Assembly: GCA_905221605.1 (NCBI GenBank)
Contig: CAJNDS010002735.1
Span: 186,001 to 250,000, forward strand
Source: Symbiodinium natans
Lineage: Eukaryota; Sar; Dinophyceae; Suessiales; Symbiodiniaceae
Reading direction: 5' to 3'
Length of the DNA: 64,000 nt
Made by a program: the position numbers and the translations under genes. The notes under the pieces are model-generated. The model saw nothing but the letters and a program-made list of their open reading frames with translations, was not told the DNA's origin and ran no database searches. Below are positions 1 through 10,569 of this stretch, piece after piece (position 1 is the first letter of the stretch; every line of letters begins with the position of its first letter).

Positions 1-224
1 AGGATACCTACTGTACAGGAACGGTTTGTGCTCCTAGCGAATCAGCTGTTTGCCAAGCACCCTCATCGGGGTTCTAACAATGGTCAGGTTGTGGGGCTGG
101 TGAACGGATGCCACAAGTGCATTCGCGCTTGGACATATTTGAGGCTGTCTCCAATCTTAGTTTTTGCGGCAGTTAACGCGCCGTTGATGGGTCAGACCTG
201 TCTATACAGCATTTTGAATTTGAT
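1..224 (+). repeat. Left terminal inverted repeat
   Basis: Matches the reverse complement of 1145-1368. The match ends after the shared CATTTTGAATTT, beyond which the two sides diverge. Confidence 0.75.
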
Positions 225-371
225 TTTTCGACCCCAGATTTGGAGTCGCGTAAACTGGCAAACATGTGTACAGTACAGAAACGACTTGGTCTCCAAGGAC
301 TTGCTGAAAATCAAGCCCCAAAAGACAATCTTGAAACCAAAACAAGTTGGCCTGATGTGGCCTCAAACCCA

Positions 372-540
372 CACGGTCTTGCTTTGTTGCGACACGTTTG
401 TGGCCTGTTGTGGCCTGACGTGGCCTGAAAACCACACGTTTGTGGCCTGTTGTGGCCTGAAACACACGTTTGTGGCCTGTTGTGGCCTGTGGCCTCAAAA
501 ACACACGTTTGTGGCCTGTTGTGGCCTTGTTGTGGCCTCA
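372..540 (+). repeat. ~30-bp minisatellite
   Basis: Four copies of TTTGTGGCCTGTTGTGGCCT occur about every 30-40 bases, joined by short AC-rich spacers. The open frames across it are a by-product of the repeat and are not called as genes. Confidence 0.8.
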
Positions 541-847
541 CGGCGTATTTTTCCCCGGAAAAATGCATTGTGGCCATGGGGACTCGGAACCCTATAATAC
601 TATTGAAAGGGTCCCCACGCACAGCAGACGTAGGGTAATGAGGCCAGATCCGAAGACCGACCAGAATTTTAATCCAGGTTTTTTCCCAAGTCGCTTATCT
701 TCTAAACTGAACATTGTTACAAGTGTTCAAAGACGACCTGCACTGTTCAAAACGCGGCGCCGAAGAAAGTTGGCAGACATAGAAATCACGTGGGGCCCCA
801 TGGCTTCACCACTCCTCCGCTGCCCGTCACTGCATCACTTTCTCTCA

Positions 848-875
848 CTCCGTCGTCCTCGCTTCCTCACTCTTT

Positions 876-914
<39 letters not shown>

Positions 915-916
915 CA

Positions 917-952
<36 letters not shown>

Positions 953-1528
953 CTCACTCTCACTCTTGCTCTCGCTCTCGCTCTCACTCTCATCCTCACT
1001 CTCACTCTCACTCTCGCTCTCGCTCTCGCTCTCACTCTTATCCTCACACACTCACAGACACTCTGTCACTCTCACACGCAAGCACTTGCTGCTCCAAAAC
1101 ATACGTCTGTTTGGCTCTGGGAAGACCAGGGTCGATGGTGCTAAATTCAAAATGCTGTATAGACAGGTCTGACCCATCAACGGCGCGTTAACTGCCGCAA
1201 AAACTAGATTGGAGACAGCGCCAAAATATGTCCAAGCATGCGCGAATGCACTTGTGGCATCCGTTCACAGCCCCACAACCTGACCATTGTTAGAACCCCG
1301 ATGAGGGTGCTCGGCAACAGCTGATTCGCCAGGAGCACAAGCCGTTCCTGTACACTGGGTATCCTCGCTGTTCAAAGCCCAAGCCTGCCAAAAGTTTTCA
1401 TTCTGCAATGTCCAGCAGACGACTCTGCGCAACAGCAGAACATTGAGCCACGTTGGAGTGACAGAGTGTCTGTGAGTGTGAGAGTGAGAGTGAGAGTAAA
1501 AGTGAGAGTGAAAGTGAGAGTGAGAGTA

Positions 1529-1562
<34 letters not shown>

Positions 1563-1606
1563 GAGAGAAAGAGTGAAGAAGCGAGGACGACGGAGTACGG
1601 ATTCCA
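848..1606. repeat. CT-rich / GA-rich inverted arms
   Basis: A CTCACT/CTCTCA simple-sequence run at 848-1050, bordered by CGTCGTCCTCGCTTC and CAGACACTCTGTCACTC, reappears in inverse orientation at about 1455-1598. The right terminal repeat of the preceding element lies between the arms. The whole could fold into a nested hairpin. The Ser/Leu/His/Arg-rich ORFs across it are simple-sequence artefacts. Confidence 0.7.
1145..1368 (-). repeat. Right terminal inverted repeat
   Basis: Reverse complement of the left terminal repeat. It ends in GTACACTGGGTATCCT, the mirror of the left end. Confidence 0.75.
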
Positions 1607-1609
1607 GCT

Positions 1610-1743
1610 CGGCACTTGTGCCAATGAGGTCAAGAACAATGCGTGCCAGAGGGGCCTCCACGCATGCGCCATCCCGAAGTGTGGGCAGCATGGCCACGGA
1701 GCTTCTGCTTGCCCGAAGCGGAGCAAGGCTCAGTCGGAGTGAC
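1610..1743 (+). pseudogene. Retroelement Cys/His zinc-knuckle relic
   Basis: One open frame begins just after the GA-rich arm and stops at TGA 1741-1743. It encodes about 44 residues with a Cys/His series: GTCANEV, then ACQRGLHACA, KCGQHGHG and ACPKRSK. This resembles nucleic-acid-binding fingers found in gag-like proteins of dinoflagellate retroelements. The family link is recalled from general knowledge and not from a search. The N-terminal part is missing because the frame runs straight into the GA repeat, so this is a truncated end of a gag-like protein. It lies just upstream of, and in the same orientation as, the oxygenase/methyltransferase ORFs, suggesting one element. Confidence 0.5.
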
Positions 1744-1769
1744 TAGGGCCCCAATCAGTCGAGTTTGGT

Positions 1770-2237
1770 GACCCTGGACCCTTGCATTTTGCAGGTCAGG
1801 GACAGCCTGTGCAGGATGCCGTTGAGCAACCTTGCAGCAATCTCAAGCTTTCTTCTGGATCGGATGCAGTTTGGCAACCGACCCCCGGTGCAGCGAATGC
1901 CGAAGTGCAATCACTGCCGCGCGACAGTCCGAAGCTTTCTGGTGGATCGGATGCTAGCCGGCAACCGAACCTCCAGGCCCTGCGGATCGCTCCCGCGCCT
2001 GAGGGCGGGGCGACCCCAAAGCAATCTTCTTCTAGTCCCAAATCTGCCAGCCTCTTGCATGCCATTGAGACCTTCGATTCACTCCCCGATGTTGCCGTTT
2101 CACGCACTCCCCATGCCGTAAGAGAGAAAAGGTTCAGAAGTCCTTCTATTCGGGGATGTACCGCCGAGGCCCCCTTGTCGGCTTGCGATCTTCGGTCGCC
2201 CAATTCCCCGAGGCTGTCAAGGTGTTCACCCGGCTGA
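1770..2237 (+). pseudogene. Ser/Pro-rich linker ORF ahead of the oxygenase domain
   Basis: An open frame of about 150 residues rich in Ser, Pro, Ala and Asn, with no recognisable fold. It overlaps the next ORF (from 2156) in another frame around 2140-2237. The protein-like sequence appears to pass from this frame into the oxygenase frame near 2150, so a frameshift is likely. I read it as the disordered N-terminal region of the same retroelement protein, not a separate gene. It sits 26 bases after the stop of the zinc-knuckle relic. Confidence 0.35.
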
Positions 2238-2790
2238 TTGCGGAAGTGTCTCCCACTCACCAGTTCAGCAGCTTTGTTATCCTTGAGGGATCCGAGATGG
2301 GAATTCACCGCGACGCCCAAAATGCCTGTCTGCCCAACCTTGTAATCCCCTTGACCCGCTTTGAAGGAGGCGAGCTCGCGGTCGCGGACCCCGAGGGACA
2401 TGTGGTCTCTCATGGAGGTCAGTCCTTCCGTGCGCGGCTTTGTGATTTGGGACGGGGCCCCATTGCCTTCAATGCTCAAGGGTTGCAGCATGCAGTGATG
2501 CCGTTCAAGGGCCGCCGCCTTGTGTTGATTGCTTATTACCTCAAAAATGTTGCATCACTTGACAGGGCCTCTTGTCGTGCCTTGCGCGCTTTGGGCTTCC
2601 GACTTCCAGCCAAGGAGCCGCCTCCGCGCACACTGCCTGCAGTTGTCACTGGCTTTCCTGACCTTAGGCTTTCTGGGTGTAGTTCCCCCAGTCCCTCGGG
2701 TCACCCCGCCAGCCCTGGCCCCGCACTGCAAGAAGCCGCCGCCTCGGAGGGGCCCCCTGGGCCTTCGACTGCCATAAGCGACTCTGAAGC
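2150..2790 (+). pseudogene. 2OG-Fe(II) oxygenase domain of a retroelement protein
   Basis: About 180 residues read in one frame from 2150. The region has the iron-binding H-x-D (His 2306-2308, Asp 2312-2314, context MGIHRDAQN). A core segment with FEGGELAV follows. The distal His (2489-2491) is in LQHAVMPFKGRR, followed by the Arg expected to hold 2-oxoglutarate (2513-2518) and the strand LVLIAYYLKN. This order, HxD then H then Arg about 8-10 residues later, is the double-stranded beta-helix dioxygenase signature. TET/JBP-type enzymes that oxidise modified thymine or cytosine and AlkB-type repair enzymes share it. Which subfamily applies is inference. The downstream methyltransferase-like frame differs by one base, so the original fusion is broken near 2785-2820. 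Catalytic residues appear intact despite the frameshifts around the domain. Confidence 0.6.
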
Positions 2791-3724
2791 CTTGCCGGCC
2801 GTCCGGGCGCAAAACTACTGTTCCTCGAGTTATGCTGTGGGTCCGCTGGCCTCTCCACGGCGTTCCAAGCCCTGGGGTTTCAGGTCTTGGCTGTCGACCA
2901 TCCTGGCAACCGCCATGTTCCCTTGGTGCATTGTGTGCATCTTGACTTACGCTTGGAGTCTTCGTGGAGCTACCTTCGCCGGCTTGTGCAGGCCCAACAG
3001 GTCTTTCTCATTCACGTTGCGCCTCCCTGTGGCACGACCTCGCGGGCACGCGAAATCCCGATCAAAGAGCAGCCATCTCCGCCCGCCCTTCGCAGCGAAG
3101 CCTTCCCTGCGGGGCTGCCCGGCCTTTCTCCCTCGTGGCAGGCCAAGGTCGACTCTGCTAACTCGATATACCGTCGGACTGCGCGTTTCTGTGCTTGGCT
3201 GCTTGAGGAGGCGCCCCATACATGTGGTTGCTGCCTGAGTTCCGTGACTTGCGTCCTCGTTGTTCTGTTGTGCCTTATGACGCATGCATGCACGGGGGCG
3301 CACGCGCTAAGCATTAGGAGCTGTGGACCTCTCTGCCCGAGTTGTCCGCCCTTGCTCGCCAGTGCGACAACTCACACCCTCACCGCCCTTGGGGAATCCT
3401 CCCTTCCGGGGATTTCTCAACTGCCGATGAAGCCAAGTATCTCGAGGTGTTTTGCACTCGGTCTCGCTGGCCCTGGGTTCCTCTCATGCTATACCTTCTG
3501 TCCGGCCTCTCAAATGAGCCGGCCCGAACGGCCACACACAAGCAACCGCGCACTTCTAAGGCTGTTGTCTTGATCGATGAGAACCATTACCAGGTCACTG
3601 TCCCCCTTCCGTCCGGCCAGTTGGGCTCCGTGCCTGTCGGTTCTAAGGTTCTCCGGGTTGACTTTGAAGGTGTGAAAAACGCAGAGCTCTTTTTCACTCC
3701 ACGCTTGAGCCAAAACACCAGAGG
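2786..3724 (+). pseudogene. C5-cytosine-methyltransferase-like domain, frameshifted
   Basis: From a stop at 2783-2785 one frame reads LLFLELCCGSAGLSTAF (about 2815-2865), then ALGFQVLAVDH. This is the S-adenosylmethionine-binding motif I of DNA C5-methyltransferases. About 50 residues on, HVAPPCGTTSRAREI (PPC codons 3022-3030) matches motif IV with its Pro-Cys. Near 3213 the reading moves to another frame, and the stretch that normally holds the ENP/NS-type motif is missing. The other frame then gives WLLPEFRDL, CMHGGARAKH, an internal stop (3313-3315), and a conserved-looking tail to 3724. There the left LTR of the copia element cuts it. It is therefore dead: two frame breaks, one stop and an insertion. 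Motif I plus PPC is strong for a Rossmann methyltransferase; cytosine specificity is inferred. Confidence 0.6.
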
Positions 3725-4222
3725 TGTTCGGCAAGTCTCTCGCAGAGTCAGCGCAGCTTCACTTTCGTGAATTCCATCTCAACTTTGTTAAACAAAGGAG
3801 GAACACATGCAAACGTCCTAATGCTTCTCAGGACTTCAGTGCTTCAGGAAAACAAGCATACAAGTGCACAGCCACTCTGCTCGAACCTCAGTACGACGAC
3901 ACGAGCGAAGCGAGGGTCGGCGGCCAAGGTTTAAAGAGCAAACTCAGAGCAACACGCACTTCTTCAAGGATGCTCCTAAAGCATCTCGAGTGCTTCTCTG
4001 CTCATCATGCACACTCCAAGCATCTCCCGTCAAGCTCAAAGCAAGAAACACTTTCAAGCCAAGCTCCAAACATGCTATGTCCATGCCTGTTTCTGCTAAC
4101 ACCAAACAAACGGTTCAAGCACAGCTCTCAACTCACGCAATGCAAACTCATGGTTCATGTCACATGTGCAAGACATCCTGTCAACTGTAAAGGCACTCAC
4201 AAGGAAGTCAAAAACTTTCACA
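3725..4222 (-). repeat. 3' LTR of the copia element
   Basis: 498 bp. On the plus strand it begins TGTTCGGCAAG and ends CTTTCACA, giving the TG...CA termini expected of an LTR on either strand. It matches 13438-13930 throughout, with about 98% identity by eye. No TATA box or polyadenylation signal was assigned. Confidence 0.92.
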
Positions 4223-4229
4223 CCCCCTC
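4223..4229 (-). other. Polypurine tract
   Basis: The plus strand reads CCCCCTC directly inside the left LTR, i.e. GAGGGGG on the coding strand immediately before the 3' LTR. This is the expected site and composition for a plus-strand DNA primer. Confidence 0.7.
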
Positions 4230-4247
4230 ATGCCTGCAACAGTTGCG

Positions 4248-7200
4248 TCCTCAAGTCCTGTCTTCTTCCATAGCTCGTCTCGCACCCTTCAGCATTTCTT
4301 CTCCTAACAGCTCAGGGTACACACCTGACGCCGGGAGCTGAAGGTGGATGTGTTGGTGGCTCTCATCACAGCGGTTCCTAGCCATACTGTTGATGAAATT
4401 CGAAGAGTTACTACAAAACCACCACCTCTTCCAGGCTCTTTCAGAACCTTTCTCGAAGCAACAGCGATCGACGACACATCCCTTCGCAAGACCAAGACGT
4501 TGACTTACAGACCTAAAGACCGTTTCATTCCACAAGTCAGACCTAGCTGGCCACTCGTGAGAAAGAAGAAGACGCGGACAGTTCGCGTACGGACGGAGAA
4601 GGTTCCAAATCCTTCGCCAAGACCTCTTGTGGACCAACAGAGACTCCCGCCATCTGGCGTAGGCCTGTCCACCTTTTCGAAATCTCAAATGACGAAGTCC
4701 GCACCCAGCCGAACAAGGCGTAGACAAGTGCGCATACACCTTCACCCCTTCCTGAAGTAACACGCTAAAGACTTCTTTGAGAAGCTGGTATCCATTTTCA
4801 CTTAACAGATCCACTTGCTTCGTCACTCCAAAATACGCGATACGAGGATTCTTCGAGCAAGCTTTTGACAAAGAGCTTCCTTCTTCACAGCAGAGCTCAA
4901 CCACAACATACGAAGCCTGGTTCCTTGCTACCTTCTCTGCTGCGGCTCGCCAAGACACAGGGACGTTCAGTTCGCAGACTTCATCTGCTGGTTTATTGGG
5001 CTCTTTAAACGTGACAGAAGCGCTGGTTCCGGAATTTTTCTCTTTCCAGGGGACTGGTTCCGGAATGAGGCCACAAGCCTCGCACAAGCTGACCAAACTG
5101 TCGTTAGTCGGGCTTTTTGTTAGAGCATCTGCCGGGTTGACAGCACCTGGTATGTGCTCAATCGTGAATCTTCCAAGCTGGACAAGTTCTTGGAGAAAAG
5201 CGGCTCTTAACTCAATATGGCGGACTTTCCTCAATAATGTCCCCATTTTGGAAATGGACACGGCGCTTTCAGAGTCCGAATACCCCTTAAGAAGGTAGTA
5301 CCCCGTTTCCCGGTCCTTCGGGATGCCCTCCAAGATGGTCTCCGTCAAGAGAGCAATGTACAAACCTTCCCTGGCTATCTCAGTAAGCGCCGCAAGCTCA
5401 CTCTCGGCGCTCGAAAGGGCTGTGGTGGACTGCTTCCTGCTGAACGTTTTTAAACAGCAGTTTTCCCAAGTAATCACACCACCACTAACAGAATTCAGGC
5501 TCCAGCTTGCGTCAGTAAAGCACGATACCGCTTGGGGATCCGCATCGTCTTCCAGGATCTCCCGAGTCGACGGAAACACCTGAACCTTATGCGGAAGACC
5601 TTTGACCCATTTGAGGACATCCCTCATGCATGTTTCAGCTGCCTCGTCAGGGGCCGACTGATGACGCCCCAAAAATCCGCAGCAGAACTGCAAATCTGGT
5701 CTGGAGAGGGCAGCCCATGCTAGACGCCCTAAGGTCCTACGGTACTTCTCGTGAGCAGCTGGACTGATCTTTTCGGTTTGCCCTTTCTTAATGAGGTCAG
5801 AGTAGCGCTTCTCCAATGACGGAAGCTTGGGGTTCGGTTTGGTTATCCCATACTCTTCACAGCAGGAATCCAAATACTTAGCGTCCAGTCCAAAATAGAC
5901 TCGCTTCTCTCCCTTATTCCTGAAGATTCGCCGTCCTAGAAAGGATACTTCTCCCGCACAATTCTCATGAAGCTCACCAGTCAGTTTCAGCTTGTAGCGT
6001 TTCTGTAGATCTTCGAAAACCTTCTTCCCTTCGGAGGGGTCCTCAGAGTAGATTAACAAATCGTCAACATAAAAGAGGACAAGCGTCAGACCCTTGGAGG
6101 TCTTCCTGCGGTATATCGTCGGGTCCAAGCTTGGACTGAATCCGCTCTGCTCCAAGTGCGAACTCAGCTCCTTATACCAAGAAAGCGGTGCTGATCTCAG
6201 TCCGTTCATGGCTTTGTGTAATCGAAGATACACCTTCTTGTTTCCGGCCTTTTGAGGGATTTTAGAGTCCGCAATACTCACGTTACTCGGAAGCTCTACG
6301 TACTCAGGCCTTGACACTGCTGCATGCATAAAAGCCACGCTCACGTCACAGCTCAACACTGAACCTCTTCGACAAAGCAGTGCCAACAGAAGCCGCAATC
6401 CCTCCAAACTCGTAGTCGGGCTGTAGATACCTTCAGACAAGGTCGTGCCTCCCATCGAAGCATAATCTCTTACTACCAGACGTGACCGGTACAGCCCTTT
6501 ACGCTTGACCGTGTTGACCCACCGACTGGTAAGTACCCGCCTGCCGCTCTCACGTGCGGACTTTCGGGCCTCATCTTCAGAGATCACCTTTCCTACTCCG
6601 AACGACTCGAGTTCCTCTAGTTCCAACTTCATTGAGGCATACAAAAGGCTCGGATCCAACTGTTCTCCGGATGTTTCAGAGACCGCATTTCGTGGTACCT
6701 GGCACTTGACCCTACTTCCTCCGAATTTCAAGGTAAACGAGTCAGCCACCTCCTGTGAGGTTGCTCGAACGTCAGGTCCTCGGTACAAAGACTCCAAGAG
6801 GTGATTCGTAAGCCAATCAATCTCCATGTCCTCCATGTTTTCCCCCTCATCAGGCAGGATCCCTGCCTCACCTTCTTCCGCCGGGGCACCTACGGGAACA
6901 TAGGTATCGTCAGCAATCATCTCTTCGTCTTCTTCATCTAAAGGACCAACACCACCTTCCATGACTTCATCTTCAGGACCATTACCATCATCAACACCTT
7001 CGGGTTCATACAAGACAGGCCGTTCTGGGTCTTTACCATCAAGAACCAAAGACTGCGCAACAGCGAGGCCTTCAACAGTTCCCACCTCGCACGCTCCATC
7101 AACGATTCTTCCGGTCGGAAATACGTCAATCTCCGTACTACCAAGAGGGGCCGCGAAGATCCCTCCACCTCGTGCGTTCACGGGTCCTAAGTAAACAGCC

Positions 7201-8330
7201 TTGACTGTTTTCGCTCCCCGGTATTTAGCAAGATGCGCCTTCGACTTGCTAACTTTTGCCTGAACCACACAACCAAATGGAAGCGTTCTAGTTCGGTGAA
7301 CTATTTCCTCGTGCAGCAAATCAATGCTGGTGGTGGAGTCACCGTGGCTCGAGGACCACAGATTGTAACACCTCGACACATAGAACACACAGGCTTGCCA
7401 CAAAAGACCCCCTAAGGGAAGCTGGTACTTTCCCAGCTCTGCATCTTGACCAGGGAACTTCTTTAGAGCAATTTGGCGCTCCAAGTCCAACCACACAGCC
7501 CAGAAGCCTTGGCGTACCGATTCAACTTGTCGTTCTATCGAGCCTTTGGCTTGTGGCCTATATCCTGGAACCACATCAACAATGGTTGCGCTGTGGGGGC
7601 AGTTTCGGGACCTGCTCAGTCTTTCTGCCAAAGCAATAATAGATCCTTCTTGATCCATTCGAAACGTCACGGCTTTGCCTACCAGTCCCATCTCACGCAG
7701 CACTCTGTTGATGTTAGCAAGCAATTGTGGATCTTCGAGGTTCGGTGCGGGCAGACTGACAGTATACCTTGAACCCAGGTGTGTCATCAACAGGACCCTT
7801 AGCTTGCCGAAAAAGAAAAAATCAAGACCAACAGTCTGATTCTCCTTTTGAAGACGGCGACGCAAACGACGCGCGGGGACACGACCCTTCGACGAACAGC
7901 ATGAGTCACAGTTGGAATCATAAGGGAAATGGCCTTGAGCACGATGATGATACAAGGCGGTTGAGGACAACGGAATCCTAAAAGATCCTTCTTCTCCACT
8001 GTCCGGTGGTTCCGGTGGATTCTCTGGAGGCTTGGGGGGTCTTTCAGAAACCTCAGAAGGCTCGTAATCGGGACTTGACGGTGACGGAACCCCTTCGGGG
8101 ACCCTTGAAGACGAAAACCCGGGCTCCCCACCACGAGGAGCTTCCAAATCAAAGGGCTCAGCTTTAGTCCCTTGTCCCGGCACTGGCAGTCCTCTGTGCA
8201 TCATCCGCAGATGACACACTAATGGACTGCTCGCCGGCGGGCTCTCATCATTGCCCTTTTCAACAAGATCAAGCACACCAAGCCAAGCACAAACACTCCC
8301 AAGCACACTGCAAGCCTTGCAAAACAACAT
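4248..8330 (-). CDS. Copia Pol: integrase, reverse transcriptase, RNase H, C-terminal domain
   Basis: One uninterrupted minus-strand frame from about 8330 to the stop at 4248. Integrase: zinc-binding HHRAQGHFPYDSNCDSCC (about 7885-7950). The DDE core has Asp in GLDFFFFG (~7820), Asp in FRMDQEGSI (~7655) and Glu in KGSIERQVESV (~7535). Reverse transcriptase: LTSRWVNTVKRKG, SRLVVRDYASMGG, LSCDVSVAFMHAAV and the catalytic FYVDDLLIYSEDP (YVDD at about 6060-6072). RNase H: SCFTDASWSLNSVSGGV (~5475-5525), SSAESELAALTE and HIPGAVNPADALTKSP. Product: a polyprotein that copies element RNA into DNA and inserts it. The frame is open through all catalytic domains. It is not in frame with the gag-protease ORF, so the junction is broken or bridged by the inserted segment. 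Confidence 0.88.
4330..4915 (-). other. Methyltransferase-like C-terminal domain of the copia Pol
   Basis: After RNase H the same frame continues for about 220 residues not found in classical Ty1/copia Pol. It contains YVVVELCCEEGSSLSKAC (about 4858-4912), shaped like an S-adenosylmethionine-binding motif I. About 45 residues later comes VYAHLSTPCSAGCGLRHL (about 4690-4738), placing a Pro-Cys where C5-methyltransferases carry motif IV. Spacing and hydrophobic strands fit a Rossmann methyltransferase. The usual ENV motif VI is not obvious, so activity is uncertain. I recall the same tail from other dinoflagellate copia proteins. It is related in design to the MTase-like domain at 2786-3724 but clearly different in sequence. 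Confidence 0.5.
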
Positions 8331-8911
8331 GCTCAACATGCAACGTGTACGTGTTTGGGGTTTTGGGGCCTTCCTATGCAAGACAAACTGCTTGTAGCTA
8401 GGCACTCGGACCCAGTGGTCCCCACAGAAAATCCTAACACTGCAGCCCTTCCTGCGCGGCCTCACTCTAAAGACCTTCCGATCCTTTTCTCCAACGGAAC
8501 ACCTTTCAAACTCGACAAACAAAAAGTGGAACCCCCAAAACACTAGACCACCCAAGAGGTGGCAGAAGCCCAAGACGGCCACGATGGCCATGACATCCAG
8601 TCCTGGCCCAAGACCATTCCTGTATAGGCTGGCGGTGGTTCGGTTGGGGTTGAAGTTAAGGTTTGGGATTTGGTGCGTTTCAAAGGGGTTTCGGGCACAA
8701 GCAAGCTCAAGCTCAAGCAATCCAAGCGGCAAACCAAGCTCAAACAACTCATGCTTCACATGTGTTTCAAGAAAACGAAACCACGCACTCACACCTTTGT
8801 TTTCTTCTCGAAAGGAAATTCGGTGCGCCGAGTCGGCGTAGTCCAGGACTCCATCCCGAACGCAAAAGAAAGCTATGATACATTCCAAGCCGGGCCCACG
8901 GCTCCAAATCC
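8331..8911 (-). other. Non-coding-looking spacer inside the copia element
   Basis: An AAGC/CAAG-rich stretch between the end of the inserted ORF and the integrase frame. Comparable short motifs such as ACATGCTCAA recur at 8325-8340 and 10765-10780, hinting at a duplicated border. It stays open in the Pol frame by chance or as a non-conserved linker. No domain seen. Confidence 0.35.
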
Positions 8912-10569
8912 CCTTCATCCTTTCTTGATCGTCTCCTTTGCGGCAGCCACCACCGCATCGAAGCTGGGGACATTGGCCGAGCTGCTGGAAGATGGGGCCT
9001 CCGATTCGGGAACCGTTGGCATGGAGGGCCCCGGAGCGGGGCGTGGCATCGCCTTTACCGCCGGCGGTGGCGGCGGAAGAACGAACGAGCGCTCCGAGCC
9101 CGTCTGTCCAAGACCAAGAAGAAGACGGCCGATGGAATCCCCAGGCGGGGCTGTTGAAGCAGGAGAAGGTGGCTCCAGGGGCATATCCCCGTCGTCGTGG
9201 TGGCCCGGAGTTGCAGCCGAAGTTCCCGGAACCATTGGTGGAGCTGGAGGATCTCGACCACCCATCCCTGCTTGCTTCACCATCGGTGGTGGCGCCGTCT
9301 CTGGCGTAGGGAGGCAAAGGGCCTCTTGGACTGAGATATTGTCCTCCCGGCACTTCAAGCAAAATCTCAGCGCCTCTTCGGGGCCTTCGCCATGGAGGTC
9401 TTCGTCGGCCGAAACGGAGGTGGAGCTCGAATCGCTTGATGTAGACCCACCAGGACCAGCACGGGCCTTCGGCTTCAACCTCCGGCGCGAATCTCGCGCG
9501 GCCCTGCGGGCATTGCTGGCCTCCTTCGACCGCAATGCAGCATCTGTTCGAAGCCTCAAACTCGTAGTGAGCTCGCCCCACGCGACACGTTCGTCGCGAT
9601 ACCGCGTAAAGCGCGGTCCCTCGAAGAGACGCGGCTCGTGAAGGGCCAACAACGGGCGTTCCCCCGCCTTTGCATTGATAAAGGCGCGCAAGCAGATGAG
9701 GAGCCGCTGAAGATACCCCATTGCGCTTATGGAGCATTCGCGCTCTCGGCGGTCGTTGCGCCCCCCAGCGCCCTTGGTAGCGACGCCCAGCCTGTCCATG
9801 GCTGACAGGACGTCGTGGGGCCTCAGCCCCCATTCGAAGAGGCCTTTGCCTTGGAGAAGAAGATGGAGGCGCTCTCTGCAGCCAAGTCTTGATCCACAGT
9901 GGAGGTGGCCACCTCCCGAAATCTTTTGGGACGGCGACCTTCTTCTTGTACAGGTTCGGGAAGTACCTGTGGTGGATGTGGACCTTCCGGAAACCGCGGA
10001 AGCACCGAGTGCCACGGAGTCGGGGCTGCATATTCGCTGGGACGAACCAAAGTCGCAGACCCACCAAAGATCTGGCGAGTAATCGCCGGAGACCCCAGAT
10101 GCTGCGCCACATAGGCCTCGCCTATGGTCCCGGCCATGGCGAGGGAATCGTAAATGGCACTCGGGTCTGCTGGGGGCCCATAATAATGGGAAAGCTGGGG
10201 CATTGGTTCCCCAGGCCCGGGGTACAAATGGACCCCAAGCTCGGCAGCCTCGGCAATCCTCCTCCTCATATCGAAAAGCAAAGCATGATGCAAGGCCGTC
10301 AGGCGTTGTCCCGGAATGGATGGTGGCTGCGTGGTGTCCACCGGAGTAATCCTCGGCACATCGGAATCTCCAATATCCACGGGGTCCGCCGCAATGGGGC
10401 GCCAATGCCCCCAATTCTCGGAGTCGGTAGGCGAAGGCTCCTGGACCGTCGCCATTGGCTCCTGGACCGTTGCCTCCTCCAGCGACGGGCCCACCATTGG
10501 CGAAACACTCGCCTCTCCACCAACTGGGTCCTCTATCGCAGGCCCAGAGGTTTGGGAGCCACCCATCAT
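8912..10569 (-). CDS. Uncharacterised GC-rich ORF between protease and integrase
   Basis: Starts with MMGGSQTSGP at 10569 and runs to about 9860. It continues in another frame, one frameshift later, to the stop at 8912-8914: roughly 550 residues in total. The N-terminal third is acidic and Pro-rich, with repeated VQEPMATVQEPS. A central part contains HHALLFDMRRRIAEAAELG and SHYYGPPADPSA. The last third is Ser/Pro-rich with a basic patch ARRAARDSRRRLKPKARAG and a possible CLKC pair. No catalytic motif recognised. Its high GC and Pro content differ from the flanking gag and pol, and copia elements normally have nothing here. It may be an acquired gene, a nested element's ORF1/gag-like protein, or an unusual accessory region. 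Orientation matches the host element. Confidence 0.4.

Larger units (their letters stand above)
1..1368. mobile_element. Non-autonomous inverted-repeat element, ~1.37 kb
   Basis: The first ~224 bases return as a reverse complement at 1145-1368 with only scattered mismatches and small indels. Both outer ends read AGGATACC. Such long terminal inverted repeats flanking a short interior with no transposase ORF are typical of non-autonomous DNA transposons or foldback elements. The interior holds a ~30-bp minisatellite (372-540) and a CTCACT-type run (848-1050). The left end coincides with the window edge, so a target-site duplication cannot be tested and the element may extend further left. Family not assigned. 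Confidence 0.65.

Noticed and set aside
470-1144. Long ORF with Leu/Thr-rich repeats
   Set aside because: Generated by the CTCACT simple-sequence run; all frames on both strands stay open and composition follows the repeat.
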